The notes under the pieces are model-generated. The model saw nothing but the letters and a program-made list of their open reading frames with translations, made no database searches and was not told the DNA's origin. DNA of 64,000 nucleotides, from positions 434,001 to 498,000 of the forward strand of contig NZ_CANMTX010000004.1 in NCBI RefSeq assembly GCF_947500985.1, given 5' to 3'. The stretch is from an uncultured Maribacter sp. (GTDB taxonomy: Bacteria > Bacteroidota > Bacteroidia > Flavobacteriales > Flavobacteriaceae). Shown piece by piece: positions 19,094 to 27,904 of this stretch (within the stretch, counting starts at the first letter, position 1; each line of letters begins with the position of its first letter). A program made the translations under genes and the position numbers.

Positions 19094-19540
19094 TTATGAA
19101 CGACCTTCATACTGGTCAAAATTTTCCCATAGCTGATCAAGAACTTTATAGAATATTTCAAACTCTTCTTCAGTGATACCCAGTGTACTAACTTTTCTTA
19201 AATCGGTAATAAACGGCATTACTTGTTTAATGAGTGCAGAACCTTCGTCTGTTATTACAAGCTTGTATCTTTTTTGATCATCTCTAAATCTAGACTTTCG
19301 TAAGAAGCCTTTTTTACATAATCCGCTAATAACTCGAGAGGTTGTAGCCCTATTTCTAAAATTAGATTTGGCAATATCTGCCTGTGAGGCATCTTTACCT
19401 TCTAACTGTACACGTTGTAATATGACCCATTGCTCAATGGTCAAATCAATATTATTCTCTGCAAAAACCTGTAGAAAGGTACTCTGTACTTTTTTTAATG
19501 TACGATCAATATATACGCCGAAGCCTTCCGTCCTGTCCAT
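19094..19540 (-). CDS. MarR-family transcriptional regulator
   Basis: A 148-residue winged-helix regulator from ATG 19540; the frame continues upstream but that part looks non-coding. The helix-turn-helix and wing are DASQADIAKSNFRNRATTSR, VISGLCKKGFLRKSRFRDD and KRYKLVITDEGSALI. These proteins usually repress a neighbouring gene and are released by small aromatic ligands. It is divergent from the tyrosine-catabolism genes, with an 8-bp perfect inverted repeat between them, so it probably controls that cluster in response to a pathway intermediate (inference). Confidence 0.88.
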   Translation of the reverse strand: MDRTEGFGVYIDRTLKKVQSTFLQVFAENNIDLTIEQWVILQRVQLEGKDASQADIAKSNFRNRATTSRVISGLCKKGFLRKSRFRDDQKRYKLVITDEGSALIKQVMPFITDLRKVSTLGITEEEFEIFYKVLDQLWENFDQYEGRS

Positions 19541-19559
19541 AATCCAAATGTTATTCCTC

Positions 19560-19606
19560 CAAAAGTAACAGAGTTTATCGTTAATATTGTTGTTAATGCA
19601 ACAATA
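19560..19606. promoter_or_regulatory. MarR operator and divergent promoter region
   Basis: TATTGTTG (19585-19592) and CAACAATA (19599-19606) form a perfect 8-bp inverted repeat with a 6-base spacer, a suitable site for a MarR dimer. On the minus strand TACTTTTG (19560-19567) matches the -7 consensus TAnnTTTG for the marR gene. The repeat overlies its -33 area, which fits autorepression. A weaker TATATTTA at 19621-19628 could serve the rightward aminotransferase gene. Confidence 0.6.
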
Positions 19607-19660
19607 ATTAAAAAAAAGTGTATATTTACTACGGATAAATTGGTCAAAAGAAGTAGAAAT

Positions 19661-20767
19661 ATGCAACTAGGTTTCAAGAAATATATATTAGAAGATAGCA
19701 CCTATAAAGGTGGTGGAAAGAAAATTGTTATGCCTGATGGTGTTACGGTACACAAGCTTTCGTCTAATGAGAATCCGCTAGGGTATTCCCCAAAAGTGAA
19801 AGAAGCATTAGGTAAAACATTAGACGATTTAAGTTTCTATCCAGATAATACAGATATCAGATTGCGAGAAGCATTGGTAAAGGATTTTGATGGTGCTTTA
19901 GTTGCCGACAATTTCATTACAGCAAATAGTGGTTCTGAAATTATTGATATGATTTCGAAAGCATTTTTGAATGAAGACGATGAGGTAATTGTGAGTCAGC
20001 CATGTTTTCTTCCGTATACAGCATTTACCAGATGGATGGGGGCAAAGGCTATCAATGTACCTATGACCGAGAATTATGACTATAATCTAGAAGGTATCAT
20101 AGCCGCAATTACAGAGAAAACGAAGTTGGTATTTCTAGCATCGCCTAATAATCCGTCAGGAAATTACATTCCTATGACGGAGTTGCGAAGCTTTATAGAG
20201 AAATTACCTGAGCATGTTATTCTGGTATTGGATGAGGTGTACAGACATTTTGCAGAAGCAGAAGATTACACATCTGGTTTGCCGTTTGTTGTAGAAGGTA
20301 AAAATGTAATTGCCATAAATAGTTTTTCAAAAACTTATGGTTTAGCTGGTTTACGCGTAGGGTATTGCTATGCTCCATTAGAGATCAGTAATTATATGCG
20401 AAGAATCTGTAAGCCATTTTTACTGTCTTCTTTAGCTTTAGAAGGTGCTATTGCAGCATTAGAAGATGTAGATTTTGTAAATAAAACGGTAGCATTGGTA
20501 AAGGAAGAAAGAAGGTTTGTTTTGAACGGACTTGATGCTTTACAGATTAAATATTGGCCTGCACAAGGTAATTTTGTGCTAATAGACCCGCCAATTAATG
20601 ATGTGGAGTTTACTTCCTTTTTAGAGCAACGTGGTATTATGGTGAGACCTGTAGGTAATTTTGGAGCTCCAGGAAAAGTGAGAATTTCATTCGGGGTAAG
20701 AGAGGCTAATAAAGCACTCTTGGCAGCTTTAGAAGTACTCATGAAAACCCAAACAACAACGGCTTAA
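19661..20767 (+). CDS. HisC-like aminotransferase, probably for tyrosine
   Basis: A 368-residue PLP-dependent class I/II aminotransferase of the histidinol-phosphate type. Visible motifs are LSSNENPLGYSP near the N-terminus, ASPNNPSGNYIP, the Asp in LVLDEVYRHF, the PLP Lys in INSFSKTYGLAGLRVGY, and the substrate Arg near KVRISFG. HisC-like enzymes often accept aromatic amino acids. Here it lies 59 bases before the HPPD gene and opens the tyrosine-degradation cluster, so it likely converts tyrosine to 4-hydroxyphenylpyruvate (inference from context). ATG 19661 is preferred over a TTG seven codons upstream. Biosynthetic HisC is less likely, since no his genes are nearby. Confidence 0.85.
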   Translation: MQLGFKKYILEDSTYKGGGKKIVMPDGVTVHKLSSNENPLGYSPKVKEALGKTLDDLSFYPDNTDIRLREALVKDFDGALVADNFITANSGSEIIDMISKAFLNEDDEVIVSQPCFLPYTAFTRWMGAKAINVPMTENYDYNLEGIIAAITEKTKLVFLASPNNPSGNYIPMTELRSFIEKLPEHVILVLDEVYRHFAEAEDYTSGLPFVVEGKNVIAINSFSKTYGLAGLRVGYCYAPLEISNYMRRICKPFLLSSLALEGAIAALEDVDFVNKTVALVKEERRFVLNGLDALQIKYWPAQGNFVLIDPPINDVEFTSFLEQRGIMVRPVGNFGAPGKVRISFGVREANKALLAALEVLMKTQTTTA

Positions 20768-20826
20768 TTTTTTTAATATATATGTTGCATAAGCAACAAA
20801 AACGAAACAAGAATAAACTCAACAAT

Positions 20827-21957
20827 ATGTCAACAGCAACAGTAGTACAAAACGATCACAAAGAAGCTCAAGATTTTATGCCTATTAACGGTACAGATTA
20901 TTTAGAGTTATATGTAAGTAATTCTAAGCAAGCGGCACATTATTACAAAACTGCATTCGGCTTTAAATCTTTAGCGTATAAAGGTCTAGAAACAGGTAGC
21001 AGAGAATATGAGTCTTACGTATTAGAACAAGACAAAATAAGGTTGGTATTGACATCTCCTCTAAAAAGTGGAACTGATGTAGGTAGACATATTGACAAGC
21101 ATGGTGACGGAGTAAAAGTTACTGCGCTATGGGTAGATGATGCTACGTACGCTTATGAAGAGGCAATGAAAAGAGGTGCCAAAAGTTATATGGAGCCTAA
21201 AACAGAAAAGGATGAAGACGGTAAAGTCGTTACCTCTGGTATCTATTCTTACGGTGAGGTCGTACATATTTTTGTAGAGCGTAAAGATTACAACGGAACA
21301 TTTTTACCAGGATATCAAAAATGGGAATGCGATTACCAACCAACTTCTACAGGTTTAAAATTTGTGGATCATATGGTAGGTAATGTGCATGAAGGTAAAA
21401 TGAACTATTGGGTAGATTTCTATGCTAATGTAATGGGCTTTAAGCAAATTATGTCTTTTGATGATAAAGATATCTCTACAGATTTTACGGCATTGATGAG
21501 TAAGGTGATGAGTAATGGTAACGGTCGTATTAAATTCCCAATTAACGAACCTGCGCCAGGTAAGAAAAAATCTCAAGTAGATGAGTATTTGGAATTTTAC
21601 GAAGGCGAAGGTGTTCAGCATATTGCTGTTGCAACAGATGATATTGTAAAGACAGTTTCAGATCTTAAAAGTAGAGGGGTAGAGTTTTTAAACATACCAA
21701 CTACGTATTATGATGTATTGACGGAAAGAGTTGGTGAAATTGATGAAGATATAGAGTCACTTAGAAAACTAGGTATTTTGGTAGATCGTGATGATGAAGG
21801 GTATTTATTACAGATTTTCACGAAAACCGTACAAGCAAGACCAACAATGTTCTTTGAAATTATTCAGCGTAAAGGAGCAACTTCTTTCGGAAAAGGAAAC
21901 TTTAAAGCTTTATTTGAAGCTATTGAGCGTGAGCAAGAATTAAGAGGAACTTTATAG
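20827..21957 (+). CDS. hppD: 4-hydroxyphenylpyruvate dioxygenase
   Basis: Converts 4-hydroxyphenylpyruvate to homogentisate using Fe(II) and O2. The product has 376 residues from ATG 20827. It shows two vicinal-oxygen-chelate domains. The iron ligands are the His in KFVDHMVGNV, the His in GEGVQHIAVATDD and the Glu in RPTMFFEIIQRKG. The conserved ending GKGNFKALFEAIEREQ is diagnostic. An upstream ATG at 20782 is in frame, but it adds a Lys/Asn-rich stretch unlike the family. It is preceded by the aminotransferase and followed by a structured gap before hmgA. Confidence 0.96.
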   Translation: MSTATVVQNDHKEAQDFMPINGTDYLELYVSNSKQAAHYYKTAFGFKSLAYKGLETGSREYESYVLEQDKIRLVLTSPLKSGTDVGRHIDKHGDGVKVTALWVDDATYAYEEAMKRGAKSYMEPKTEKDEDGKVVTSGIYSYGEVVHIFVERKDYNGTFLPGYQKWECDYQPTSTGLKFVDHMVGNVHEGKMNYWVDFYANVMGFKQIMSFDDKDISTDFTALMSKVMSNGNGRIKFPINEPAPGKKKSQVDEYLEFYEGEGVQHIAVATDDIVKTVSDLKSRGVEFLNIPTTYYDVLTERVGEIDEDIESLRKLGILVDRDDEGYLLQIFTKTVQARPTMFFEIIQRKGATSFGKGNFKALFEAIEREQELRGTL

Positions 21958-22011
21958 GTTCAACAAATTTCTTGAGAATCTTAAAATAGATTATTTTTAA
22001 AGGAAGTATTC

Positions 22012-22105
22012 ATAAATACCTCGACGCTAGTACTCGAGGTATTTATTACTAAGTAATTTTGATATTTCAAGGTAAGTCTTGAGGTATTTAATCTCGATTA
22101 TCGAG
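22012..22105 (+). promoter_or_regulatory. structured spacer between hppD and hmgA with repeated GAGGTATTT and a promoter-like box
   Basis: A 13-bp perfect inverted repeat (ATAAATACCTCGA at 22012-22024, TCGAGGTATTTAT at 22034-22046) lacks a T run. TAATTTTG at 22054-22061 fits a -7 box. TTGAGGTATTT recurs at 22079-22089, and CTCGAT-T-ATCGAG forms a small hairpin at 22093-22105. This may be an internal promoter with an operator, or an RNA processing signal. Confidence 0.5.
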
Positions 22106-22119
22106 TAAAACGAACGTAT

Positions 22120-23274
22120 ATGCCTATATATCATAAACAGGGAGCGTGGCCACCTAAAAGGCATACGCAATTTAGAAAACCGGATGGCGAATTGTACTCA
22201 GAGCAATTGTTCGGTACCATTGGTTTTGACGGTATGTCTTCTTTACTATATCATCACAACCGACCAACAATGGTCAAAGAGATATTGAAGAGTACCGATG
22301 TTTCTCCGAAAATTGCTTTAGAGAAAAATATACGATCGTTGAAGTTGGTCAGTTTTAATGCTCCTGCAAAAGATGATTTTTTAGAGGCTCGTGAACCTTT
22401 GTTGGTGAACAGTGATATTATTATTGGAGTAGCAGCGCCACGAAAATCGTTACGAGATTATTTTTATAAGAATACTGATGCTGATGAAATGTTGTTCATT
22501 CATAAAGGTACAGGTACGTTACGAACTATTTTTGGGCAGATTCCCTTTGAATACGGAGACTATTTAATTATCCCTAGAGGTACTATTTATCAGATAGATT
22601 TTGATGGTGAAGACAATCGTATTTTGTTTGCAGAATCGTATTCTCCTATTTATACTCCTAAAAGATACCGTAATTGGTTTGGTCAATTATTGGAGCATTC
22701 TCCTTTTTGTGAGCGCGATTATAAATTACCAGAGAATTTAGAAACGTTTACAGATACCGATGAGCACTTGATTAAAGTGAAGAAACAAGGGGTCATGCAT
22801 GAAATGGTCTACATAGGGCATCCTTTTGATGTTGTAGGTTGGGATGGATATAACTTTCCGTACGGATTCTCCATTCACAATTTTGAACCCATTACCGGTA
22901 GAATTCACCAGCCGCCACCAGTGCACCAGACATTTGAGACAAATACCTTTGTAATTTGTTCTTTTGTGCCAAGGTTGTATGATTATCACCCGTTGTCTAT
23001 ACCGGCACCATACAATCACTCTAATATAGATTCTGATGAGATGCTGTATTATGTAGATGGGGATTTTATGAGTAGAAATGGAGTGCAGCCAGGTAATATA
23101 TCGGTGCATCCCGCAGGTATACCTCATGGTCCACACCCAGGTGCGGCTGAGCGTAGTATAGGGCAAAAAGGGTCTGAAGAACTAGCTGTAATGATAGATA
23201 CTTTTAAACCTTTAATGGTTACGGAAAATGCAATGAAATTAGATGATGGAGATTATTATCAATCTTGGTTATAA
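22120..23274 (+). CDS. hmgA: homogentisate 1,2-dioxygenase
   Basis: Opens the ring of homogentisate to give maleylacetoacetate. The 384-residue protein is a cupin-type dioxygenase, a little shorter than the animal enzymes of about 445. The iron-binding region is visible as HQPPPVHQTFETNTFVICSF (His and Glu ligands), followed by GNISVHPAGIPHGPHPGAAE with the third His. The N-terminal start MPIYHKQGAWPPKRHTQFRK is typical for bacterial forms. It is followed closely by fahA and forms the second half of the tyrosine cluster. Confidence 0.95.
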   Translation: MPIYHKQGAWPPKRHTQFRKPDGELYSEQLFGTIGFDGMSSLLYHHNRPTMVKEILKSTDVSPKIALEKNIRSLKLVSFNAPAKDDFLEAREPLLVNSDIIIGVAAPRKSLRDYFYKNTDADEMLFIHKGTGTLRTIFGQIPFEYGDYLIIPRGTIYQIDFDGEDNRILFAESYSPIYTPKRYRNWFGQLLEHSPFCERDYKLPENLETFTDTDEHLIKVKKQGVMHEMVYIGHPFDVVGWDGYNFPYGFSIHNFEPITGRIHQPPPVHQTFETNTFVICSFVPRLYDYHPLSIPAPYNHSNIDSDEMLYYVDGDFMSRNGVQPGNISVHPAGIPHGPHPGAAERSIGQKGSEELAVMIDTFKPLMVTENAMKLDDGDYYQSWL

Positions 23275-23291
23275 CAGAAATAAGTAAGCAC

Positions 23292-24527
23292 TTGACAACA
23301 CTAAAAACATGGGTCACTGTACCCAATAATTCAGATTTTTCAATTTACAACCTTCCTTTTGGAATCTTCTCTGTTAATGGTGATGCCCCAAAAGCAGGCA
23401 TGGCTATTGGGGAGCAGATAATTGATTTAGCGGCAATTTCAGAGTTAGGTTTAATTACTGTTGATGCATCATATTTTAGACAAAAAACTTTAAATGAATT
23501 CATTTCCCTAGGAAAGAAAATAACGAATAAAGTTCGGTTAGATATTCAGGAATTATTGATTTCTGAGAATTCTTCGTTAAAAAATCATCCAGAAGTTTTT
23601 GTGTCGCAGCAAGATGCAAAAATGCATTTGCCAGTTCATGTGGGTGATTATACCGATTTCTATTCAAGTATAGAGCATGCTACCAATGTGGGTAAAATGT
23701 TTCGTGATCCAGAAAACGCTTTGTTGCCAAATTGGAGGCATATTCCGGTAGGATATCATGGTCGTGCATCATCAATTGTGGTAAGTGGTACAAATATTCA
23801 CAGACCAATGGGGCAAGTGAAAACCAATGATATGGAAGTGCCGGTTTTTAAAGCTTCAGGTAATTTGGATTTTGAATTGGAAATGGGTTTTGTTGTAGGT
23901 AAAAGTACCGAGTTAGGTGAACGCGTTTCTACAAAAGATGCTGATGAACATATTTTCGGATTAGTGCTGTTCAATGACTGGTCTGCCCGCGATATTCAGA
24001 AATGGGAGTATGTGCCTTTAGGTCCGTTTTTGGGTAAAAGCTTTGCATCATCCATGTCACCATGGATTGTAACTTTAGAAGCCTTAGAACCATTCAAAGT
24101 TCAAGGTCCTGAACAGAAACCAGAAGTCCTGTCGTATTTAGCGTACGAGGGAGAAAGAAATTATGATATTCAATTAGAGGTCGGAATGTGTTCGCCAACT
24201 TCAGAAGAAACCACCATTAGCAAATCTAATTTCAAATTCATGTATTGGAATATGATGCAGCAATTGGCGCACCATACCGTTAACGGATGTAATATTAATG
24301 TAGGTGATGTAATGGCATCTGGAACGATATCGGGCAAAGACGAAAGTTCATATGGATCATTGTTAGAAATCTCTTGGGGCGGTAAAAAACCATTTGAATT
24401 AAAAGATGGTAGCAAACGTACTTTTATAGAAGATAATGATACCGTAGCTATGCGAGGTTTTGCAGAAAAAGACGGAAAGAGAGTGGGTTTTGGTCAAGTA
24501 ACCGGAACAATATTGCCAAGTAAATAA
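23292..24527 (+). CDS. fahA: fumarylacetoacetase
   Basis: Hydrolyses fumarylacetoacetate to fumarate and acetoacetate, the last step of tyrosine breakdown. The protein of about 411 residues carries the FAH signature: DFYSSIEHATNVGKMFRD, HIPVGYHGRASSIVVSG, and acidic metal ligands in FELEMGFVVG and NDWSARDIQKWEYVPLGPF. I choose TTG 23292, giving a product starting TTLKTWVTVPNNSDFS as in relatives. The frame is open back to a TTG at 23265, which would overlap hmgA by ten bases. No maleylacetoacetate isomerase gene is visible, so isomerisation may be encoded elsewhere or occur non-enzymically. Confidence 0.93.
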   Translation: MTTLKTWVTVPNNSDFSIYNLPFGIFSVNGDAPKAGMAIGEQIIDLAAISELGLITVDASYFRQKTLNEFISLGKKITNKVRLDIQELLISENSSLKNHPEVFVSQQDAKMHLPVHVGDYTDFYSSIEHATNVGKMFRDPENALLPNWRHIPVGYHGRASSIVVSGTNIHRPMGQVKTNDMEVPVFKASGNLDFELEMGFVVGKSTELGERVSTKDADEHIFGLVLFNDWSARDIQKWEYVPLGPFLGKSFASSMSPWIVTLEALEPFKVQGPEQKPEVLSYLAYEGERNYDIQLEVGMCSPTSEETTISKSNFKFMYWNMMQQLAHHTVNGCNINVGDVMASGTISGKDESSYGSLLEISWGGKKPFELKDGSKRTFIEDNDTVAMRGFAEKDGKRVGFGQVTGTILPSK

Positions 24528-24558
24528 ACGAATACTTTACAAAATAGAAGAATAACAC

Positions 24559-25455
24559 ATGTCGAAGAACGAGGAAATCAATTCTATAGATCCAAACAGT
24601 ATTTCTCAACAAGAATTACACGGGTATCTATTATCTGCCGTAGCGCCAAGACCTATTTGTTTTGCAAGTACAATTGATAAAGATGGCAATGTAAATTTGA
24701 GTCCGTTCAGTTATTTTAATCTGTTTAGTGTAAATCCGCCAATCATGATTTTCTCCCCTTCTAGAAGAGGTCGAGACAATACTACGAAGCATACATTAGA
24801 GAATGTGTTGGAGGTAAAAGAAACAGTGATCAATATCGTGAATTATGATATGGTAGAGCAAATGTCATTGTCAAGTACCGAATATGGCGATGGTGTAAAC
24901 GAATTTGTAAAAGCCGGATTGACTCAAGTGCCAAGTGATAAGGTAAAACCGCCAAGAGTTGGAGAGGCGCCTGTAGCATTTGAGTGTGTGGTAGATCAAG
25001 TTATAGCATTGGGTGACGGACCCGGAGCAGGTAATTTGGTACTAGCCAAAGTAGTTCAGATACATGTAAAAAAAGCCTTTTTAGATGCAGAGGGGAAATT
25101 AGATACTCCCAAATTGGATTTAGTGGCACGTATGGGTGGTAATTGGTATTGCAGAGCAAATGGCGATGCTTTATTTGAGATACCTAAACCAATTCGTACC
25201 CAAGGAATAGGAGTAGATATGCTACCGGAAGCTGTTCGAAATAGCGCTGTATTAACAGGTAATAATTTAGGTAGATTAGGGAATTTAGAAGAATTGCCTA
25301 ATAAAGAAGCTATAGCAAAGATTACAGAACACGCTGAGGTGAAATCTATTTTAAATGGAGCTGAAGATGTTTTAGAAATACACAAATTAGCGCAACAGTG
25401 GTTAGCAGATGGTAAAACTGAAGATGCTTTAGCATTGTTGCATTTAGGGTCTTAA
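24559..25455 (+). CDS. flavin reductase-like (DIM6/NTAB-type) protein of the tyrosine cluster
   Basis: A 298-residue cytoplasmic protein. Residues of about 20-200 fit the flavin-reductase-like FMN-binding split barrel: SAVAPRPICFASTIDKDGNV, LSPFSYFNLFSVNPPIMIFS and KETVINIVNYDM. The last 90 residues are a helical tail. It lies 31 bases after fahA and is the last gene of the rightward unit. It could supply reduced flavin or act on an aromatic intermediate. The specific role is not known to me, and its place here rests on operon position. Confidence 0.82.
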   Translation: MSKNEEINSIDPNSISQQELHGYLLSAVAPRPICFASTIDKDGNVNLSPFSYFNLFSVNPPIMIFSPSRRGRDNTTKHTLENVLEVKETVINIVNYDMVEQMSLSSTEYGDGVNEFVKAGLTQVPSDKVKPPRVGEAPVAFECVVDQVIALGDGPGAGNLVLAKVVQIHVKKAFLDAEGKLDTPKLDLVARMGGNWYCRANGDALFEIPKPIRTQGIGVDMLPEAVRNSAVLTGNNLGRLGNLEELPNKEAIAKITEHAEVKSILNGAEDVLEIHKLAQQWLADGKTEDALALLHLGS

Positions 25456-25520
25456 CCTTTTATTTCAAATGTAAAATCCATTGGCTTGTCCTCCCAATAT
25501 GGGTCATTTAGTTGCTTTTT

Positions 25521-27878
25521 TTACCCTTGTTTTAATTCTATAAGTGGTCTTTTTAAAATTTTTACAGATGAAGTCTCTATATCATTAGATACAAGTTTGT
25601 TAATTGTATAGGTGCTCTGTAAATATTGATGTTCCCTTGAAAATATATCAGTGTTCGTTGAGACTTCTAATAGATTAAAAAAGTATTTTCCATGAACGTT
25701 TTTATAAGTCTGTACAATGTTGTGCTCTTGTTTTATCCATTTTTTAGATTTTTTAGTTTGGTATTCTGCACGTTCAATAGTATGCTCATATTTTAAAACA
25801 GCATAGTTTTTTGTACTAATATAAATACTGCCAGATGATGCTATTGGCGCTGGATAACCATACCCAGTAGAATAAGAGCCAGGAGAATTATTGATGAAAT
25901 CTATTTTATACACTTTTTGTCCTTCATAGTTTAATAATTTCTGCTTTTTCAGGTCATAAGAACCGTTTCTGTACAAAACATTGGTTTTGCTTAAAATGAT
26001 ATCTCTATTTAAAACTGCCCATAATGAGCCTATTCCGTTCTGCCATTTACTTTTCTCATAAGCATCTGTATTAGTTCTTAAATGTTTAATGTTTGCGAAT
26101 ATGTTACTCTCAGGTTTATTGCTACCATTAATTCCTTTTTTATTATAGGTGTCAATAACGGCTTCTTCACCAATGGCTACAGAATCTGTGCTGTTGAGTT
26201 GACTTATTTTAAATAAGAAACTTTGATTATAGGGAGTTTGTACGTAATTTATTTCAATATTTTCCCGAGCTTTTTTAATGATTTCTTCAGCGCTTAATTC
26301 TACTCTTGCAGCCGAAACAACGACCTCATTTAAAACAATATCATCTTTAGATTTTTTAAGACGGATGTTAATTTGTTTTGTAAGTGAATTGGTAGAAATA
26401 GAATCGCTTTCATACCCAATTGAAGAAAATACTAAATAGCTATTTGTACTTTTTTTATTCGGGATGTTAAACTGTCCTTTTGCGTTTGAAACTGTACTTG
26501 AATTCAAGTCAGAATAATATACATCGGCATAATTTATGGGTTCAGAAGTATCATCGTCAATTATAGATCCGCTTATGCTGCTGCCTTTATATGTAACTGT
26601 CTTTATTTTTTCATTATCGTATTCAATATACTTTGGAGGGTACATTTTTTCAATGTAATAAATACCATCAAAAATATTTTCCCAATTGGCGGATAGCGGA
26701 ATGTAGCCTAGAGCAGAAGAATAAAATTGATGCGGAATATCATTTAAAACATATAGCGCTGTTTTAATATCCTGATTTTTAAAATCGGATTCAATACTAT
26801 TGGCTGGTGGTTGTAAAATTGGAGAAATCTGTTCTACTGAAAAATCAAAATAGAAACCTTCATAAGAAGTGAAAGCTAAACTAAACAACTTTGAGCCATA
26901 TTTTTCTTTAAGAATTTGACCCATAGGTACGGCATATTTCAAATCTTTTATTTGCGCAATTTCTTCTTTAGTGTTGGTATGGCTATCACCGTGAATACTG
27001 TCTGTGACTGCAATTTGTTTTTTAATGTAATTTTCAGTTTCTAAGGTGTACTCGAATTCATTCAATTTATTCGCAAAATGATAACTAGCGCCCCATCCAA
27101 TTATTTTTTCATTAGGGTAAAGGTCTTTAATGAAAATCAGATTTTCAGCCATTTGTTTATCCCTAGGGTTTTGAATGACTATTTTTTCTTTTTGTAAACT
27201 TTTTAATCCAAAATCCAAGTCAGAAAATGCACTCTTAAATGTTTGAACTATCACTTTTGTTTCAATATCATTTTTAGGGATCTTGTCAATTTTATCAATG
27301 AGAGCATTAATATTGTTGTAAAGGTTGGTAGAGTCTTTTTTGTTAAAAGCATATTTTTCAAAATCTCTAACAACCATTGTCTTTTCAATTTCTATGTAGT
27401 CTTCATCAGAAATTACAATGTTATTTTTAGAGCAAAGAGATTTAAAGTCATTTAAGAAGTACTCTTCAAAAAGAGTTGATTCTTGTGAATCGAACCCAAG
27501 AATTTTTAATTCAGGGTGTGTTTCCATATAATCCAATAATTCTTGGAAAACTTCGGTAGTGGTATACAGCCAACCAACACTTTGCTTGAAAATGTCAATC
27601 TCCTCTTTTTGATTTTTGTAAAGCTCATTTGCTTTAAAATTATCATACATACCACTCTCAAAAACTAATAAATTATACCCATGGTTCTCATGTAGGTCTT
27701 TTATCATTTCAAATTTTTTGTCAAAAACGGCACCATCTCCATGAGTTTGCTCTCCAAGTAAAATGATTTCAAATTCGGCAGGTGATATTCCTTTAAAAAG
27801 TAAATCTTGACTAAAAAGAGTACTAGTAGATATGAGATTTAGAAAAAGAATCGAAATTACTATATATATACTTTTCAT
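25521..27878 (-). CDS. secreted erythromycin-esterase-like protein with a carboxypeptidase-regulatory-like domain
   Basis: A 785-residue exported protein (signal peptide MKSIYIVISILFLNLISTS, cut near LFSQ). Residues of about 25-370 resemble the erythromycin-esterase/EreA-like fold. The motif LLGEQTHGDGAVF gives the catalytic Glu/His region, followed by LLVFESGMYD. Residues 430-520 are a CarboxypepD_reg-like beta sandwich (SISGSIIDDDTSEPINYADV, KGQFNIP, LVFSSIGYES), and LNEVVVSA resembles the segment after such domains in TonB-linked proteins. The remaining 250 residues fit the unknown region usual in DUF5686/CarboxypepD proteins. No TonB-dependent barrel is present. Macrolide resistance should not be assumed. 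Confidence 0.75.
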   Translation of the reverse strand: MKSIYIVISILFLNLISTSTLFSQDLLFKGISPAEFEIILLGEQTHGDGAVFDKKFEMIKDLHENHGYNLLVFESGMYDNFKANELYKNQKEEIDIFKQSVGWLYTTTEVFQELLDYMETHPELKILGFDSQESTLFEEYFLNDFKSLCSKNNIVISDEDYIEIEKTMVVRDFEKYAFNKKDSTNLYNNINALIDKIDKIPKNDIETKVIVQTFKSAFSDLDFGLKSLQKEKIVIQNPRDKQMAENLIFIKDLYPNEKIIGWGASYHFANKLNEFEYTLETENYIKKQIAVTDSIHGDSHTNTKEEIAQIKDLKYAVPMGQILKEKYGSKLFSLAFTSYEGFYFDFSVEQISPILQPPANSIESDFKNQDIKTALYVLNDIPHQFYSSALGYIPLSANWENIFDGIYYIEKMYPPKYIEYDNEKIKTVTYKGSSISGSIIDDDTSEPINYADVYYSDLNSSTVSNAKGQFNIPNKKSTNSYLVFSSIGYESDSISTNSLTKQINIRLKKSKDDIVLNEVVVSAARVELSAEEIIKKARENIEINYVQTPYNQSFLFKISQLNSTDSVAIGEEAVIDTYNKKGINGSNKPESNIFANIKHLRTNTDAYEKSKWQNGIGSLWAVLNRDIILSKTNVLYRNGSYDLKKQKLLNYEGQKVYKIDFINNSPGSYSTGYGYPAPIASSGSIYISTKNYAVLKYEHTIERAEYQTKKSKKWIKQEHNIVQTYKNVHGKYFFNLLEVSTNTDIFSREHQYLQSTYTINKLVSNDIETSSVKILKRPLIELKQG

Positions 27879-27904
27879 TGTATTTTTTCAAGAATTAAAC
27901 AAAC

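Noticed and set aside
19541-19666. N-terminal extension of the MarR protein
   Set aside because: The extra 42 codons cover the divergent promoter and operator. The family start is at ATG 19540.
22738-23166. 142-codon minus-strand frame inside hmgA
   Set aside because: The hmgA frame carries all conserved iron-site motifs. The antisense frame has a repetitive Ile/Tyr/Trp composition and no domain.
25521-27878. Macrolide resistance gene
   Set aside because: Only the fold resembles erythromycin esterases. The protein is exported and has extra envelope-type domains, so resistance is not supported.
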